Below, in pieces: positions 8,423-14,796 of a DNA stretch of 23,656 nt (position 1 is its first letter; every line of letters begins with the position of its first letter). The notes beneath the pieces are model-generated. The model saw only the letters and a program-made list of their open reading frames with translations. It searched no databases and was not told the DNA's origin. The stretch is taken from the NCBI GenBank assembly GCA_964468725.1, contig CAYXVU010000080.1:1-23656 (forward strand), read 5' to 3'. Origin of the DNA: CAYXVU01 sp964468725 (lineage in GTDB: Bacteria; Acidobacteriota; Blastocatellia; UBA7656). Position numbers and translations under genes: made by a program.

Positions 8423-8936
8423 GTTCGGTTTCGGGTAAATCTTAGCAGCCTTGCACTGAGCCTTGAGCCTGACAACTAGACAAGGGCTGAACTGTGATTG
8501 AGCAATTTATGTGCCCCAATAACCTTCTCGTGCCTCTCTCCCTAAGCTCCTTTCTTTTCTGATGGTTAGGCGACACCCTTGCAACCGGCCTTACCCTCTT
8601 GACTATGCCGAAGCCGGTTTTTGACACAGCCAGACAGATTCTTAAAAATAGAGGGCGACGAAATGACTCACAGCGTGCAAAGATGACGTTGTGCTGGTCA
8701 TTTTGACACCTGTGGTTAAATCGAAAAGCTGTGAGCGATAATTGGCGCAAGAGGTAGCCCTTTATATCAAAGTGTTTAGAGGAGATCAGGGGGAGCCAAA
8801 GGAGTGAAGAATCAGTGCCGCGAATTAGGCCTTAGAAGTCCTGTCCAGGTCTCACTCTCTGTGTCCCTGCCGGAGAAAGCCGGGCAGCCTTCCTCTCAAC
8901 CGGAATCTTTGGCCTTAAACTCTGATGTGAAACCGG
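8423..8936. other. Intergenic region between the radical SAM gene and carH 3' end
   Basis: This 514-bp stretch must hold the promoter for the minus-strand radical SAM pair, but I could not pick a convincing -35/-10 pair on that strand. On the + strand there is a TTGACA at 8621 with a poor TAAAAA 16 nt later, and a weak AACCGGC...GCCGGTT hairpin (8583-8619) running into Ts. A GTG-start 74-codon frame (8804-9028) overlaps the carH 3' end but shows no coding character, so it is not annotated as a gene. Confidence 0.4.
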
Positions 8937-9866
8937 TTAGAGCTGAGCGCCCAGTCGAATCAACTGCCGCTCAAGGGTTGGAAAGCTATCTAGGAATAGA
9001 GCCTGAGTCTTTCGAATCTCCCGAATGAGGGCATCAGACTCTGTGCCGCCAACCCAAAGTTCGGTTCTGGCTGGCAGCCTCTTGGCAATGAAGGAAATCT
9101 CAGCGAGGCTCCTCTTTACGGTAGTAACACCTTTGAAACCAAGAACTACCGCTTGCGAGCGGCTTTTCTCTGCGGCCTCAACAATCTCTTTGGCAGGCAG
9201 GCTAGCGCCCAGATAAAGTACGCCGAGCCCACCGCGTGCAGCCAACATCGCAGCTGCCAGAATGCCAAACTCGTGCTGCTCGCCAACCGGCGTAGCAAAG
9301 AGGAGGGGCAAACTCGCGCGCGTCTGCACATACAGGCGGATCAACGCGCCTAGCAGATTGCGTAACATCGCCGAAATCATGTGCTCCTGTGCAATGCTGA
9401 ATTGGCCTTTGTACCATCGGTTACCGACTTCTTGCATCAGCGGAATGATGACCTGATGAACCATCTCAGAGGCGGAGAGCGCCGCCGCTTGTTTCCCCAA
9501 CTCTTGATCTGCTTGGAGATAGTCGTAGTGCTCGATAGCTGACAAGAGCGGTTGCAAAGCGAGCGGGGCTTGGTCTGTAGGTGTGGAGGCGAGGGGCGCA
9601 GAGCGAAAGGCCAGCCCCTCTGACTGTCCGAGCAGAGCCCGTAACTGTTCGTCACTGAGCGCCGCAATTTGCCCTATGGAGTGCCCCTTCTCAACCGTCT
9701 CGCGCAGCAGGTTGAGGCGCGCAATGTCGCTCTCCTCATACAGCCGCCCGCGCCCTTGCCGTTTGGGAGTGATGGCCTGATAACGCCGCTCCCAAGCCCG
9801 CAACGTGTCAATGCTCAACCCGGTCAACTTAGCAACCGCGCGAATCGGATAGTCCGGTTTCACCAT
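8937..9866 (-). CDS. carH: CarH/LitR-type B12-dependent photoreceptor repressor (MerR family)
   Basis: This 309-residue protein starts with a MerR-type winged helix (PIRAVAKLTGLSIDTLRAWERRY, residues 7-29; GRLYEESDIARL, 40-51). A four-helix B12-capping bundle with the diagnostic W151-x9-E161-H162 follows. Last comes a Rossmann cobalamin-binding domain with E196-Q-H198-EFG201; H198 is the expected lower cobalt ligand. In this family adenosylcobalamin drives tetramerisation and DNA binding in the dark, and light cleaves the Co-C bond and releases DNA. The start is Met at 9866: AAGGAG lies 6 nt upstream, and the longer ORF starts (9890, 9917) fall in or upstream of the -10 box. Residue 152, next to the Trp, is Tyr, whereas Thermus thermophilus CarH has His132 there. 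It is divergent from the photolyase/carotenoid genes, its likely targets. Confidence 0.93.
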   Translation of the reverse strand: MVKPDYPIRAVAKLTGLSIDTLRAWERRYQAITPKRQGRGRLYEESDIARLNLLRETVEKGHSIGQIAALSDEQLRALLGQSEGLAFRSAPLASTPTDQAPLALQPLLSAIEHYDYLQADQELGKQAAALSASEMVHQVIIPLMQEVGNRWYKGQFSIAQEHMISAMLRNLLGALIRLYVQTRASLPLLFATPVGEQHEFGILAAAMLAARGGLGVLYLGASLPAKEIVEAAEKSRSQAVVLGFKGVTTVKRSLAEISFIAKRLPARTELWVGGTESDALIREIRKTQALFLDSFPTLERQLIRLGAQL

Positions 9867-9872
9867 TTCAAA

Positions 9873-9878
9873 CTCCTT
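9873..9878 (-). promoter_or_regulatory. Ribosome binding site deciding the carH start
   Basis: AAGGAG on the minus strand is 6 nt before the ATG at 9866. This, together with the promoter position, excludes the upstream ATGs. Confidence 0.85.
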
Positions 9879-9888
9879 GATATCGGGC

Positions 9889-9917
9889 ATCTTACTGAGG
9901 CAGATGTCGAATGTCAA
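9889..9917 (-). promoter_or_regulatory. Sigma-70 promoter of carH
   Basis: On the minus strand TTGACA (9917-9912), a 17-bp spacer and TAAGAT (9894-9889) form a near-consensus promoter. Transcription would start near 9882, about 16 nt before the carH ATG. The -35 box overlaps the proposed CarH operator, which fits autorepression in the dark. Confidence 0.8.
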
Positions 9918-9937
9918 TATTTTGTCCAGTTTATGTC
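9905..9937 (-). promoter_or_regulatory. Candidate CarH operator: tandem 11-bp direct repeats
   Basis: On the minus strand the units GACATAAACTG, GACAAAATATT and GACATTCGACA lie head to tail. Their GACA cores are at 9937-9934, 9926-9923 and 9915-9912, exactly 11 bp apart. A fourth GACA at 9908-9905 is out of register by 7 bp. Three tandem 11-bp repeats with an ACA core over a -35 box is the operator layout described for Thermus thermophilus CarH. The array covers the carH -35 and ends 12 bp from the -35 of the divergent promoter, so bound CarH could block both. Confidence 0.75.
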
Positions 9938-9949
9938 TTGGAAAATAGC

Positions 9950-9978
9950 TTGACAGAATAAAGTTCCATAGTTACTAT
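9950..9978 (+). promoter_or_regulatory. Sigma-70 promoter divergent from carH, leading toward the photolyase/carotenoid genes
   Basis: TTGACA (9950-9955), a 17-bp spacer and TACTAT (9973-9978) match the consensus closely. The two -35 boxes of the divergent pair are 32 bp apart, with the operator repeats between and over them. The transcript would begin near 9985 with no recognisable gene for the next 690 nt. Confidence 0.75.
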
Positions 9979-9984
9979 CGAAGC

Positions 9985-10365
9985 GTTGGAGGGGGCAGAG
10001 CCGTCAGTCACACTGCGTTTGTCGGGCGGTGTCTGTAAGTCGGCAATTGGGTTCGTTTGCAACGCCACTCGAATTTTGGCTGACCGCGTAGGGGAGTCAC
10101 ACCGGCAATTGACGTGGGTTGATAAGCAGCCTGCGCATCGGTCGCGCATTTCGCGTATCTTTACGAGCGCGATCTGTTTGGTAAACGATCCGGTGGGGGA
10201 GCAGTCGCCGGTAAAAGCCCTCTTCAACGCCTGACCGGCAGCGATGCATAAGGGGGAGAACGCTGTCAGGGAGGGTAATTGTTGGGTAGATGAGGCTGAA
10301 TTATGCAACTCCACTCAGATGGCAGGGCGTTGGTCTTCTCGCCGACTTCGCCCTGCCAATTTTTG
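9985..10365 (+). ncRNA. Candidate leader RNA or small RNA from the CarH-controlled divergent promoter
   Basis: The segment is bounded by a strong promoter (start near 9985) and a clear intrinsic terminator (10321-10365), giving a transcript of about 380 nt. The frames inside it (for example a TTG-start frame at 9986 and an ATG-start frame at 10244) show no domain, no RBS and arginine/serine-rich shadow-like composition. Local stems can be drawn, such as GCCGGT/ACCGGC near 10208-10235. A 9-nt CGGCAATTG repeat occurs twice. I do not recognise RNase P RNA, tmRNA, 6S RNA, SRP RNA or a cobalamin riboswitch here. It may be a free sRNA or an attenuated leader of the downstream operon. Confidence 0.4.
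10321..10365 (+). terminator. Intrinsic terminator inside the leader
   Basis: A perfect 9-bp stem GGCAGGGCG/CGCCCTGCC (10321-10329 with 10349-10357) is extended by an inner GTTGG/CCGAC pairing. It is followed directly by AATTTTTG. It lies about 310 bp before the first downstream gene, so it either ends a small RNA or works as an attenuator. Confidence 0.8.
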
Positions 10366-10674
10366 TCGGTTGAACCGAAGAGAAAAGAGCTCGGGTAAAC
10401 CGGATGAATACAGGGATGGCTCAGTCGTTCGTAAATCGCTCTCCAATTCGTTCGCCTTTCAGGCCTGGGTCTTGAGGAGGGGAGAGGTTCCGGAGGGGAA
10501 GGCAGGCAGCTTGAAGAAGGTTTGGTAATTCGTGCAGGCACGCAGTAATTGTGGTAGATTGGCGGCATTCGATCAGCCGTTGACTGTATCGCAAACCATC
10601 GCCTCGTCAATCGCTGACGGGGCAGCGCCTGAACCGATTACCTCCGAGAGTTCGGTGAGCGAAAGGAAACGCCT
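10366..10674. other. Intergenic region ahead of the epimerase gene
   Basis: No gene is seen in these 309 bp. A palindrome CGTGC-AG-GCACG near 10532-10543 and a weak TTGGTA/TAATTG pair around it could be an operator and promoter for the downstream operon, but neither is near consensus. A GAAAGGAA tract shortly before 10675 can serve as the RBS. Confidence 0.35.
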
Positions 10675-11580
10675 ATGAAGATTCTGGTAAGCGGGGCGAC
10701 GGGGCTGATTGGTCGCGCGCTTTGTCAATCGCTCAAACGCGGCGGGCACACGGTGATTGCCGCCTCTCGTGCGCCGGAAAGAGTGCGCGGGTTGGCTGCC
10801 GATGAGATCATCAAATGGGATGTCATGACCAGTCCGCCGCCGCCGGACTCGCTCGAAGGAACCGAAGCCGTTATCCATTTGGCGGGTGAGCCGGTCGCCG
10901 AAAAGGGATGGTCGGTGCAGCAAAAACAACGCATACGCGATTCGCGCGTCGTCAGCACGCGAAACTTGATTGCAGGCTTGCGTGCCAGCCAAAACAGACC
11001 GCAGATATTTGTTTGCGCCTCTGCCGTCGGCTTTTATGGCGAGCGCGGCGATGAGAAGTTGGATGAGCAGGCTGCCGCCGGAAAAGGCTTTCTGAGCGAA
11101 GTCTGTCAGGATTGGGAAAAAGAGGCTGATGCTGCCGAAGGACTGGGCATTCGCCTGGTCAAGGTTCGCATCGGCGTCGTGCTGAGCGCCGAGGGCGGGG
11201 CGCTCAAAAAGATGTTACTGCCGTTCAGACTGGGCATCGGCGGGCCGCTTGCCAGCGGTCGGCAATGGTTCCCCTGGGTTCACCTTGATGACATCGTCGG
11301 CATCTTTCAGCACGCTATCGCCAATCCGTCGGTCAAAGGCGCATTCAATGGGGTCGCACCGGAACCCGTGACCAATGCCGATTTCACCAAACAACTGGCT
11401 CAAGTTCTGCACCGTCCGGCCTTTGTGCCGACGCCGGAATTCGCCTTGCGATTGCTCTTTGGCGAACGCGCCGATGTCTTGTTGATGAGCAATCGGGTGA
11501 TTCCGCAAAAGGCGTTGGAGTCCGGCTACCCTTTTCACTTCCCGACCCTGACTCCGGCGCTGGAAGACTTACTCGGTTAG
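10675..11580 (+). CDS. TIGR01777-family NAD-dependent epimerase/dehydratase (YfcH-like SDR)
   Basis: This 301-residue extended SDR protein starts with the nucleotide-binding motif SGATGLIGRAL (6-16). It carries VIHLAGEPVAEKGW (66-79), the ASAVGFYGERGD segment (115-126) around Tyr121, WFPWVHLDDIVGI (198-210) and a C-terminal DUF1731-type tail (about 248-300, ending in the typical GYPFHFPTL...ALEDLL). These are hallmarks of the YfcH/TIGR01777 family, whose substrate is not established. The stop codon is 5 bp before the SRPBCC gene, so the two are almost certainly cotranscribed. In other bacteria this epimerase recurs near photolyases and LitR/CarH-type regulators, in keeping with a light-stress role here. 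Start: ATG preceded by a GGAA tract. Confidence 0.88.
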   Translation: MKILVSGATGLIGRALCQSLKRGGHTVIAASRAPERVRGLAADEIIKWDVMTSPPPPDSLEGTEAVIHLAGEPVAEKGWSVQQKQRIRDSRVVSTRNLIAGLRASQNRPQIFVCASAVGFYGERGDEKLDEQAAAGKGFLSEVCQDWEKEADAAEGLGIRLVKVRIGVVLSAEGGALKKMLLPFRLGIGGPLASGRQWFPWVHLDDIVGIFQHAIANPSVKGAFNGVAPEPVTNADFTKQLAQVLHRPAFVPTPEFALRLLFGERADVLLMSNRVIPQKALESGYPFHFPTLTPALEDLLG

Positions 11581-11585
11581 CAGCT

Positions 11586-12083
11586 ATGCGGACGTACCTG
11601 CTTAAACGCCAACAACTTCTGCCGCGTGCGCGGCGCGAAGTCTTCGCCTTTTTCGGCGATGCCTTCAATCTTGAGCGTATCACGCCGCCCTTCCTTCGCT
11701 TTCGCGTGCTCACGCAATCGCCTATTGAGATGAAAGCAGGTGCGCTGCTCGATTATCAACTGGCACTCTTCGGTGTGCCGTTTCGCTGGCAGACACTCAT
11801 TGAGCAATGGTCGCCGGACGAAGTCTTCGTGGATACACAACTGACCGGGCCTTACGCGCTTTGGCAGCATATGCACATCTTTGAAGAAGTCCGCCCCGCT
11901 CTCACCTTGATGCGTGACCGTGTGCTCTATCGCATACCGTATGGCGTGTTGGGGCGGGTTGCGCAGGTGGCTTTGGTGCGGCGAACTCTGAACGAAATTT
12001 TCGATTACCGTGCGGCCAAGTGCGCGGAGTTGTTGGCCGCGCTTACGCCAATTAACGCAGCACGACGGAGAGAGATAGCCTGA
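11586..12083 (+). CDS. SRPBCC (START/Bet v1-like) ligand-binding family protein
   Basis: This 165-residue protein reads as a helix-grip SRPBCC fold. Its start (YLLKRQQLLPRARREVFAFF) and FNLERITPPFLRFRVL are typical of the cell-division-inhibitor/'CDP-paratose epimerase-associated' SRPBCC group, which is often found fused or next to TIGR01777 epimerases. The middle part (GVPFRWQTLIEQW, then TGPYALWQHMHIFEEV) forms the expected beta strands lining a hydrophobic cavity. It would bind a hydrophobic ligand, which is unknown. It begins 5 bp after the epimerase stop and ends about 110 bp before the photolyase, so it belongs to the same unit. Confidence 0.82.
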   Translation: MRTYLLKRQQLLPRARREVFAFFGDAFNLERITPPFLRFRVLTQSPIEMKAGALLDYQLALFGVPFRWQTLIEQWSPDEVFVDTQLTGPYALWQHMHIFEEVRPALTLMRDRVLYRIPYGVLGRVAQVALVRRTLNEIFDYRAAKCAELLAALTPINAARRREIA

Positions 12084-12087
12084 CCTT

Positions 12088-12126
12088 GAGGAAAAGTCGG
12101 GGCGTTTGGCAGAAAGACTTTTTCTC
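12088..12126 (+). repeat. Inverted repeat between the SRPBCC and photolyase genes
   Basis: GAGGAAAAGTC (12088-12098) pairs with GACTTTTTCTC (12116-12126), 10 of 11 bases, and the second arm is T-rich. It looks like a weak intrinsic terminator or an mRNA-stability hairpin at the operon junction. The stem is AT-rich, so full termination is doubtful. Confidence 0.45.
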
Positions 12127-12195
12127 AAAGTTTCGCCTATGAACAGGCAGACAACCTCCTCTCGAAAAGCTGTGTGAAGAGAACATCTGTTGGGG

Positions 12196-13584
12196 ATGCT
12201 TTCGGTGAATCCGCTATCGAAACTGGCTCAATCGCCGCGCGTCACCATACGCCGCGCGGGCGAGCCGTATGCCGAAGGACGAGCCGTCGTTTACTGGATG
12301 CAACGCGCCCAACGCGGCGTGGATAATCCGGCGCTCGATGTAGCCATTGCGGCGGCTAACGAATTGCAACGCCCGGTCGTTGTGTTCTTTGGTTTGCACC
12401 CGCGATACCCGAATGCGAACCTGCGACATTACTCTTTTTTGCTTGAAGGGCTGCGGGAGACGGCCAAACGCATCGAGCAACGCGGCGCAATCTTCGTCTT
12501 TCGCCCTTACCCACAGCACAACCTGATACGCTTTTGCGAAGAGGTAAAAGCCGCGCTCGTAATCGGTGATGAAAACCCGATGCGAGCGCCGGAGGGTTGG
12601 CGACAGAGCGCGGCGGCAAAGCTGCGCGTACCCTTTTGGACGGTGGATGCCGATGTCGTCGTGCCAACGAAACTTTTCGCCAAAGAAGAGTATGCCGCGC
12701 GCACCCTGCGCCCGAAACTTGCGCGGCTCATCGAAGATTTTCTCCTCCCGTTTGACAATCCGAAAGCCCGCTATCGGTTTTCGCCAGCCGACCAACCGCC
12801 CTCACAACCGATTGAGAGAGAGCACCTTCTCAGCGCCTTACCGCTCGACCGTTGCGCCGCGCCAGTGCGGCGCGGCGGCGGCACACAGGAAGCGCTCAAA
12901 GGATTGCACAAATTTCTTGCCACCTCGCTGGCGCACTACGACGCGCGGCGTAACTTGCCGCAGGTTGAAGGGACCAGCGCGATGTCGGCGTATTTGCACT
13001 TTGGCCATATTAGCCCTGTGACCATTGCGCTTGCGGTGCGCGAGGTGGAGGCTCCGCAGGCTGCGAAGGCTGCCTACCTCGAAGAGTTGATCGTGCGCCG
13101 CGAGTTGGCCATCAATTATGTTGCCCGCAACCCGCATTATGATTGCTTGGCGGGCTGTCCCGATTGGGCGCGCAAGACGTTGGCGGAACAAGCGCAAGAC
13201 GTGCGCCCCTATCGCTATAGCGAAGCGCAGTTCGAAGGCGCAGAGACGCACGATGCTCTGTGGAACGCCGCGCAACAAGAGATGCTGACGACCGGGCGCA
13301 TGCCTGGCTATTTGCGAATGTATTGGGCGAAAAAGATTCTCGAATGGACGGATTCGCCCGAAGAGGCTTTCGAAATCGCCGTGCGCCTCAACGACCGCTA
13401 TGAGCTTGATGGCCGTGACCCGAACGGCTACACCGGCATTGCGTGGGCAATTGGCGGCAAACATGACAGACCCTGGGCGCCGCGCCGACCCGTCTTCGGC
13501 TTGATTCGCTATATGTCGGCGGCAGGGATGGCGCGAAAATTCGATGTGCAAGCCTATCTCGAACGCGTCAGAAAACTGATTTGA
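12196..13584 (+). CDS. phr: Class II CPD photolyase (deoxyribodipyrimidine photo-lyase)
   Basis: This 462-residue flavoprotein repairs cyclobutane pyrimidine dimers with blue light. Class II signatures are clear: VVYWMQRAQRGVDNPAL (31-47) in the N-terminal Rossmann domain, SAYLHFGHISP (264-274), the FAD-domain helix YLEELIVRRELAINY (294-308), GRMPGYLRMYWAKKILEW (367-384) and DGRDPNGYTGIAWAIGG (405-421). RPVFGLIRYMS precedes the C-terminal KFDVQAYL. Length is normal for the class. Start: ATG at 12196 is chosen; an in-frame TTG at 12190 has an equally weak purine tract upstream, so the start is uncertain by two codons. FAD is the redox cofactor of the family; the antenna pigment cannot be told. 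Its placement next to CarH-controlled genes fits light induction. Confidence 0.93.
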   Translation: MLSVNPLSKLAQSPRVTIRRAGEPYAEGRAVVYWMQRAQRGVDNPALDVAIAAANELQRPVVVFFGLHPRYPNANLRHYSFLLEGLRETAKRIEQRGAIFVFRPYPQHNLIRFCEEVKAALVIGDENPMRAPEGWRQSAAAKLRVPFWTVDADVVVPTKLFAKEEYAARTLRPKLARLIEDFLLPFDNPKARYRFSPADQPPSQPIEREHLLSALPLDRCAAPVRRGGGTQEALKGLHKFLATSLAHYDARRNLPQVEGTSAMSAYLHFGHISPVTIALAVREVEAPQAAKAAYLEELIVRRELAINYVARNPHYDCLAGCPDWARKTLAEQAQDVRPYRYSEAQFEGAETHDALWNAAQQEMLTTGRMPGYLRMYWAKKILEWTDSPEEAFEIAVRLNDRYELDGRDPNGYTGIAWAIGGKHDRPWAPRRPVFGLIRYMSAAGMARKFDVQAYLERVRKLI

Positions 13585-13605
13585 TCGGTCGTTTCGTATC
13601 ACAGA

Positions 13606-13627
13606 GCGAGGGCTTGATGTAGCCTCG
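13606..13627 (+). repeat. Short hairpin upstream of the phytoene/squalene synthase gene
   Basis: CGAGGGCT and AGCCTCG pair around a TGATGT loop just before the synthase start. There is no T tract, so it is not a standard terminator. Confidence 0.35.
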
Positions 13628-13642
13628 TCCCCAATCGCTTAT

Positions 13643-14662
13643 ATGATAGAAGCCGCTAAGATCAAAAGAATAGACGCGCCCTGGAGTGCAGAGGTTTGGC
13701 AGGAATTGGAGCGGCAGACCTGCGCGCTGGCGTTGCAGGCTGCCACAGATGAGGCAGCCTGGGAGGTCATCGCCCGTCGCGCCCGGCTGGTGATGCGTGC
13801 CTATACAACTAGTTTCTTCATCGTCACACGCTTCTTACCTCCCGCCAAACGCGCCCAAGTCGAAGCCATCTACGCAGCCGTGCGTTACCCCGATGAGATC
13901 GTTGATACCTTTCCCCTCGCGCCGCCCGATATGCTGGCGCGTCTGGATGCCTGGGAGCAGCAGTATGATGCGGCGCTGACGTTCGATTCCATTCGTGAAC
14001 GACTGCACTGCGGCGTGCCCTCTTTTATTGCCAGCTTTGCCGAAGTCGTCCGCCGCGCTGACATCCCGCAAGAACACTATCGGGCTTTTCTCGATGCTAT
14101 GCGTCACGATGCGCAACCGCGACGCTTCGCCACCTTGGCCGATTTGATCGAATCCTATATTTATGGCAGCGCCATCGTCGTCGGTTACTTTTTGGCTTAT
14201 GTGTATGGCGAAAATCATTCCGGCGATATGATTCGCGCCTTGACTGGCGCGCGCCATCTTGGCATCGCCTTGCAGTTGACGAACTTTCTCCGCGATGTCG
14301 GCGAAGATCAAGCGCGCGGGCGGCTCTATCTGCCGCTCGACCTGCTTGCCGAAGAAGGCATCCATACGGTCAATGTTAATGATGCCGGTCAACAGGAGGC
14401 GCTCAGGCAAGTGGTGCGCAGGCTGGCGGCAATCACCGAAGATTATTATGCGCGGGCTGTCGGTGATGTGGATGCCTTTGCGCCCGATTGTCAGATGGCC
14501 ATCCGCGCTTGCATTGATGTCTATCGGCAGTTGAATGATCGCATTGGCCGTAGCCCGCAAGGAGTGAGGCATCGGGAAAGCGTGCCGATGGCCGAAAAGT
14601 TTCGCGTCTTGCCGACCAGCAAATACTGGCGTTTGCCGCTCGCCTACTGGTTGGAATGGTAA
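13643..14662 (+). CDS. crtB: Phytoene/squalene synthase family protein (CrtB-like)
   Basis: This 339-residue head-to-head prenyl synthase would condense two GGPP to phytoene (or two FPP to a C30 product), the first committed carotenoid step. The first aspartate-rich motif appears as RYPDEIVD (81-88; D84, E85 and D88), preceded by SFFIVTRFLPPAKRAQVEAIY (57-77), where the usual S-F-x-x-x-x-x-L-P pattern is visible. The second motif is LTNFLRDVGEDQARGRLYLP (212-231; D218, D222). The C-terminus ends in FRVLPTSKYWRLPLAYWLEW. The motifs do not separate C40 from C30 specificity. No prenyl diphosphate synthase lies in the window, so the precursor is made elsewhere. Start: ATG with no clear Shine-Dalgarno sequence. 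The next gene is the CrtI desaturase, 37 bp downstream. Confidence 0.9.
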   Translation: MIEAAKIKRIDAPWSAEVWQELERQTCALALQAATDEAAWEVIARRARLVMRAYTTSFFIVTRFLPPAKRAQVEAIYAAVRYPDEIVDTFPLAPPDMLARLDAWEQQYDAALTFDSIRERLHCGVPSFIASFAEVVRRADIPQEHYRAFLDAMRHDAQPRRFATLADLIESYIYGSAIVVGYFLAYVYGENHSGDMIRALTGARHLGIALQLTNFLRDVGEDQARGRLYLPLDLLAEEGIHTVNVNDAGQQEALRQVVRRLAAITEDYYARAVGDVDAFAPDCQMAIRACIDVYRQLNDRIGRSPQGVRHRESVPMAEKFRVLPTSKYWRLPLAYWLEW

Positions 14663-14663
14663 G

Positions 14664-14796
14664 TGATCGGTTGCCGCTTGTCGGTTGAGAGTTCCGCTTA
14701 TGAACGCTAGTCAAAAGGTCGTTCGCTGCGATAGGGTAGGCCGCGCGGCAACGTCTAAGCAGCCCCAACCTTCGACATCCGACCACCGGCAACCGA
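14664..14796. repeat. Inverted pair of CGGTTG-type short repeats over the crtI start
   Basis: The left arm GATCGGTTGCCGCTTGTCGG (14664-14683) and a right arm around 14750-14796, which reads on the other strand as GGTCGGTTGCCGGTGGTCGG followed by ATGTCGAAGGTTGG, form a long imperfect inverted pair. The desaturase ATG (14700) sits in the loop. The right arm is translated as a Gln/Pro/Ser/His-rich N-terminal extension ahead of the FAD motif. Confidence 0.5.

Noticed and set aside
8442..8750. 102-codon minus-strand frame upstream of the radical SAM pair
   Set aside because: No RBS or domain, basic/Ser-rich composition; probably promoter and leader DNA.
8804..9028. GTG-start 74-codon frame overlapping the carH 3' end
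   Set aside because: It overlaps a firm gene by 92 bp, has no domain, and its GGAG sits directly against the start codon. A purine-rich stretch upstream made it worth a look but is not enough.
9867..9917. Longer carH starts at 9890 and 9917
   Set aside because: The first lies inside the -10 box and the second overlaps the -35 box; the AAGGAG-preceded ATG at 9866 is downstream of the transcription start.
9985..10320. Cobalamin riboswitch upstream of the CarH-controlled operon
   Set aside because: I looked for the conserved B12-box and GCCACTG-type core because the regulator uses B12; neither is present.
9986..10528. Short + strand frames (9986-10234 TTG start, 10244-10528) in the carH/epimerase gap
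   Set aside because: Arg/Ser-rich, no RBS, no domain; the first would start at the transcription start itself. The stretch is better described as a leader or small RNA.
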